This document shows, one piece after another, positions 60,815-64,000 of a stretch of DNA of 64,000 bases. The position numbers were made by a program, and so were the translations under genes. The notes beneath the pieces were generated by a model. That model ran no database searches. It saw only the letters and a list, made by a program, of their open reading frames with translations, and had not been told where the DNA came from. The stretch lies in contig JAHRBC010000001.1 of NCBI GenBank assembly GCA_022702545.1, positions 2,604,001-2,668,000 of the forward strand, written 5' to 3'. The DNA comes from Phycomyces nitens. Taxonomy: Eukaryota; Mucoromycota; Mucoromycetes; Mucorales; Phycomycetaceae. Numbering within the stretch: position 1 is the stretch's first letter; each line of letters begins with the position of its first letter.

Positions 60815-61400
60815 TGCAAATTCTTGAAAATAGGAGAAGGGAGGTAATGGCAGAGAATTGGCGAAAACACTCGAGAGCTTGCCTATTTATCCATCTGGTG
60901 ATTTCAGAGTCCTCTCTTTTTCGTTGGGGTCATTGATACTCAAAGCGCTCGAATCTTAGCCAACCGAAATCCAGGCACACCTTGGCCAGGTATGCTGTAT
61001 CCAAGCGGAGTCATGTTGATTTGGAACAAAAAAAACTTCGGAGTGGGTTACAGAGGATGCCTTTCTGTTTGTATAAAGGGCAGTAGGTATGTTTAAAGGG
61101 TAAACATTGGTCCTTATGAAAATAAGCTTTAACCTAAATAGAAGATGTGCTTCCTAGCCCTAATCTCCATGCCATTGACCACCCCCAAGGATCACCGCCC
61201 ATCAAAATTTCACATCAGTCAATACAGATCCCGTTTGACCTTCCTTTTACTGCAGTCTACCCGCGGTATTCTATCGCTAGAGGAAGTGTAGAATGCTGCC
61301 TCTGGCTATAAAAGCCAGCATTTCAAAGCGGTTGATCTTTTATTGAATTTTCTCTTGTAAAATGGCGGCAAAACATGCCTTCTGGTCTAGATCCACCAGA
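60815..61400. other. Intergenic region upstream of acetyl-CoA synthetase
   Basis: This lies between the ACS1 start and the stop of the SH3-RhoGEF gene, both on the minus strand. No gene was accepted. A TATAAAAG motif at about 61304-61311 faces the plus strand, but the ORF after it (61362-61550) is antisense to the PH-domain exon. Confidence 0.5.
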
Positions 61401-64000
61401 CTACTTGTTCATCGTTGTCTGCAGTGCACTATAGTGCTGTACCTGGCTGATCCACTGGCGTTTCTGGCTACTAGCCGACGTCTTTACAGCAATCACGCTC
61501 GTTCCATACACAATTTGGAAACTGGTGTCATCTGCAAAACCAATGATTAATTCATTGTGATTCGATCACCAAGAATTTCTTACCCGAATTGCCTCCAAAC
61601 GACGGCTTTAGAGTCATGTTCTGCTGTTGACGGATACTGACATGCTCAATATTCATCGGCTAACAATCAGCATTGTCAGCACCCAATTCCAATTCCAATC
61701 CTAATCCCAACATCTATCTTAAAATCATTTATTACCTCGCGATAGAGGCTGTAGAGATAGCCCTTGGGACTTAAGCTCTTCAGTGGTTCGGCCAATATCA
61801 TGATATCATTAAACAGATAAGCGTGTAACTTGCGGCCACTTTTGGCTTTGTAGAGAATTCCTTCCATAACAAACTCTCTACCCCAGACGTCCAACCTCTG
61901 TCCAGTACACATCTTTTTTAGATTCCCGGGATCATTAAAGGAAATCATTTTCTTACCCCGTATCCTTCCATGTCGAGGATTCGACTCAGCTCGTCAATCT
62001 TTTGCCGGTTTTCGTAACGTCTGGTCTCTTCATTCACCACCTCGAGCACCTTCTCTGCTTCGACCAGTGCTGATCGCATGAGTCCGTAGTCAGGGTGTTT
62101 TTTTGGTGTTGATTTCAAGATCTGATAACAAGTGTCAGGATACAGATTGGTCATTATCAATCCCGGCCATTGTTACCTGCCGAAGAAGCAAGGGATATCG
62201 GGTGATCCGCTGCATTGGCTCCAAGAGGAAGTGTGAGAGGTCTAGAGAGCGGCATTCTGTCCGTGTGCGTGCAGTCTAAAGAAATCACATGAAAACAGAT
62301 GTCTTTGGTTCATTTCCTTACCTTTAGAAACACTTCAAACCACTGATCCTCCTCCCGTTTCTTCTGCAAGAACCTGCTCGCAAAAGATTGATTTCGGCAG
62401 TAGGTCGAGTAGCATTTCAGACTCTCTGCCTAGTACCAAAGATCAGACACTTGAACAGTAGCCACAGACGCAGGACTTACATGTTTGAGAAACACATCGC
62501 CAATACTTCCGACAACACCAGCTCCATCTCTCTGCCGAGTCTCCAGATCACTGAAGAGCGCTGTGTTACAGAGCAGGAGATCATCGATGTTGGAAAACAC
62601 AACGTCTAGTTCTTCTTGTGTAAGGTATTTGCCAGAATCAGCGTAAAAGACCTAGTGTTATCCAACAACCGGGGTAAATAAATCGCAAAGTTAGACATAT
62701 AACACTTGCATTGATAATCATCTGGAGATCACGCAGATATCCTCTTTCTGTAGTAATCAGCTCATAAATTGCCTCTTGACGTGCCCTCTCCTCTTGAGGA
62801 ATTGCGTCTAATTCATGTTGTTCCATTGTACTCGCCCATGTGCTTATGGGGGCAACCTCAGGCTGAGAGATTGGTGGGAAGCATAGGGTGGGGGTGCCAA
62901 TGCTTCCCATGCTAGCATTACTGGCCGCACGCCGTCTACGATAGAACTCAGTCTTACTGAGACTGACCGTAGATTTCTTAAAGATTGGCGTGCTTGGTGC
63001 AGAGGTTCCCCTGCCCAGATTGCTATCTGAAGTCAAGAACCCTCCACTATCACTGCGATAGAATTGGGGCTTCTCAACGCTCTGTGCCGGAACAGCGTTC
63101 TTGATAGGAATAGGCACTGCAAGTGTGCTATTTGCAGAGGCTACATGAAACATATATGGCACCAGAGTTTGGGTCAATAGGTGAACAAATCAAATACGAC
63201 CTCTTGTTACCTGGAGCAATGGTCTCGACATATGTTTTTGGGAAATATCCAGACTCCTTGGTGTCTTCGTTGGTTCCATACCACCAATCACTTGCTTCGT
63301 CTTGAAACGGCTGGACTACAATAATATCATTTTCTTGGAAGCCTAAATCATCTTCACGTTCCTTTGTGAACCCATAAAGTGCCCTTGATCGGAAAGCTAT
63401 TAAAAACAATAAACAGCAGTTCAAATATTCTGCTTTTTTTTGGTATCCTAAAATCAGCCATCTTACCTTCTTCGATAACCTCTACGTACGTGCGCGGAAA
63501 GAAACCAACAGCATTGGTCAAGAGCGAAGTACCATACCACCAATCACTTGCACTATCTTTAGATGGGTGTGCTTTAATGATCTCATCTTCCGAAAACGAT
63601 AGATCACCCTCGCGCACTCCATGGTACTCGTACAGTGTCTTGACACGATATACTAAAATCAATAGTAAGTAACCCACTATTGATTATAGTGGTCCCAAGC
63701 AGATATGCCTTACTTGTTCCAAAATCAACTTCGTCTTCGATATCAACACCGTAACCACTGGTGCCTGCTGTATTGTCTCCAGCACTAGTTTCTTCCTCTT
63801 TCCATGTTTTCTGGGCCAATTCGGCTTCTTCTTTTTCCCTTTTTTGGGCCTCTTTTCTCCTAGTGTTTTCCTCGGCTTCAGCTCTTGCTCTTTCTAAAGC
63901 TGCTAATCTGGCTGCTTCATTCTTCTTGCGCTTTTCTGCCTCTTCTCTTTCTTTACGTCGAAGATCTCGCTTGTGCCTTGCTTCATCTTCTGCCCTTTGC
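61401..64000 (-). CDS. SH3-SH3-DH-PH Rho guanine nucleotide exchange factor (intersectin-like), 5' end outside window
   Basis: A multi-exon minus-strand gene enters from the right edge and stops at TAG 61403-61401. From N to C it shows a Lys/Glu/Arg-rich coiled coil (to about 63815), a first SH3 (VKTLYEYHGVREGDLSF, ASDWWYGTS, FFPRTYVEVI), a second SH3 (RALYGFTKEREDDLGF, ASDWWYGTN, YFPKTYVETI), a Ser/Pro linker, a DH domain (ELITTERGYLRDLQMII, SHFLLEPMQRITRYPLLLRQIL), and a PH domain (FVMEGILYKAKSGRKLHAYLFNDIMILAE, QIVYGTSVIAVKTSASSQKRQWI). DH domains load GTP on Rho GTPases such as Cdc42. SH3 modules plus coiled coil link this to actin-based endocytosis, as in intersectin and Pan1/Cin1-type fungal proteins. 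Any EH domains would lie outside the window. Splice sites were not all checked. Confidence 0.9.

Noticed and set aside
61362..61550. 62-codon plus-strand ORF preceded by a TATAAAAG motif
   Set aside because: It is antisense to the last exon of the SH3-RhoGEF gene, whose minus-strand reading gives a good PH-domain end. The ORF itself has no motif.
1..64000. CRISPR arrays, operons, riboswitches
   Set aside because: This is a eukaryotic nuclear window. No regularly spaced direct repeats of that type or riboswitch cores were seen.

Overview
This window is nuclear DNA of a filamentous fungus, most likely an early-diverging Mucoromycota species (Mucorales-like). The genes are compact and rich in short introns of about 50-90 bp, with GT-AG ends, CTAAC/CTGAC-like branch points and a few GC-AG introns. 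Intergenic DNA is AT-rich and full of (TA)n, (TTA)n and (CA)n tracts. A U11/U12-65K protein implies a minor spliceosome, which many fungi have lost. The lineage is inferred from gene content and was not tested by phylogeny.

Layout. 1-8.2 kb, plus strand: a carotenoid-oxygenase-like gene cut by the left edge, the TPR protein SKI3, and a small PMP3-type membrane protein. 8.5-11.8 kb, minus strand: a class II aldolase/adducin-fold protein and adenylosuccinate lyase. 11.8-16.1 kb is a gene-poor, very AT-rich block that holds a tiny spliced zinc-knuckle ORF and a tRNA-His(GTG). 16.1-28.5 kb, minus strand: phosphatidylinositol 4-kinase STT4, ribosomal protein uS5 (RPS2) and the Sec1/Munc18 protein SEC1. 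28.6-31.0 kb is a decayed PIF/Harbinger-type DNA transposon with recognisable terminal inverted repeats, a 3-bp target duplication and two broken convergent genes.

31.9-35.8 kb, plus strand: tRNA exportin (LOS1/XPOT). 36.6-40.2 kb: U11/U12-65K (minus) and NAT9 (plus) diverge from a 138-bp shared promoter, and NAT9 converges on an F-box-like protein. 41.2-43.4 kb, minus strand: a FAR1-type zinc-finger protein. 43.4-46.8 kb is non-coding, with microsatellites and a striking inverted repeat whose 116-bp cores match at 114 positions. 46.8-47.3 kb, plus strand: an uncharacterised single-exon gene. 47.4-64 kb, minus strand: the HEAT-repeat protein HEATR5/LAA1, rRNA/tRNA cytidine acetyltransferase KRE33/NAT10, acetyl-CoA synthetase, and an SH3-SH3-DH-PH Rho guanine nucleotide exchange factor (intersectin-like) cut by the right edge.

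The genes form no cluster. Several share broad themes: RNA handling (SKI3, LOS1, U11/U12-65K, KRE33, RPS2) and membrane traffic or phosphoinositides (STT4, SEC1, HEATR5, SH3-RhoGEF). The points most worth a second look are the carotenoid oxygenase that has lost two iron-binding histidines, the 38-residue zinc-knuckle gene, four GC-AG introns all starting GCAAGT, a 7-nt microexon in SEC1, the decayed Harbinger element next to SEC1, and the long near-perfect inverted repeat.
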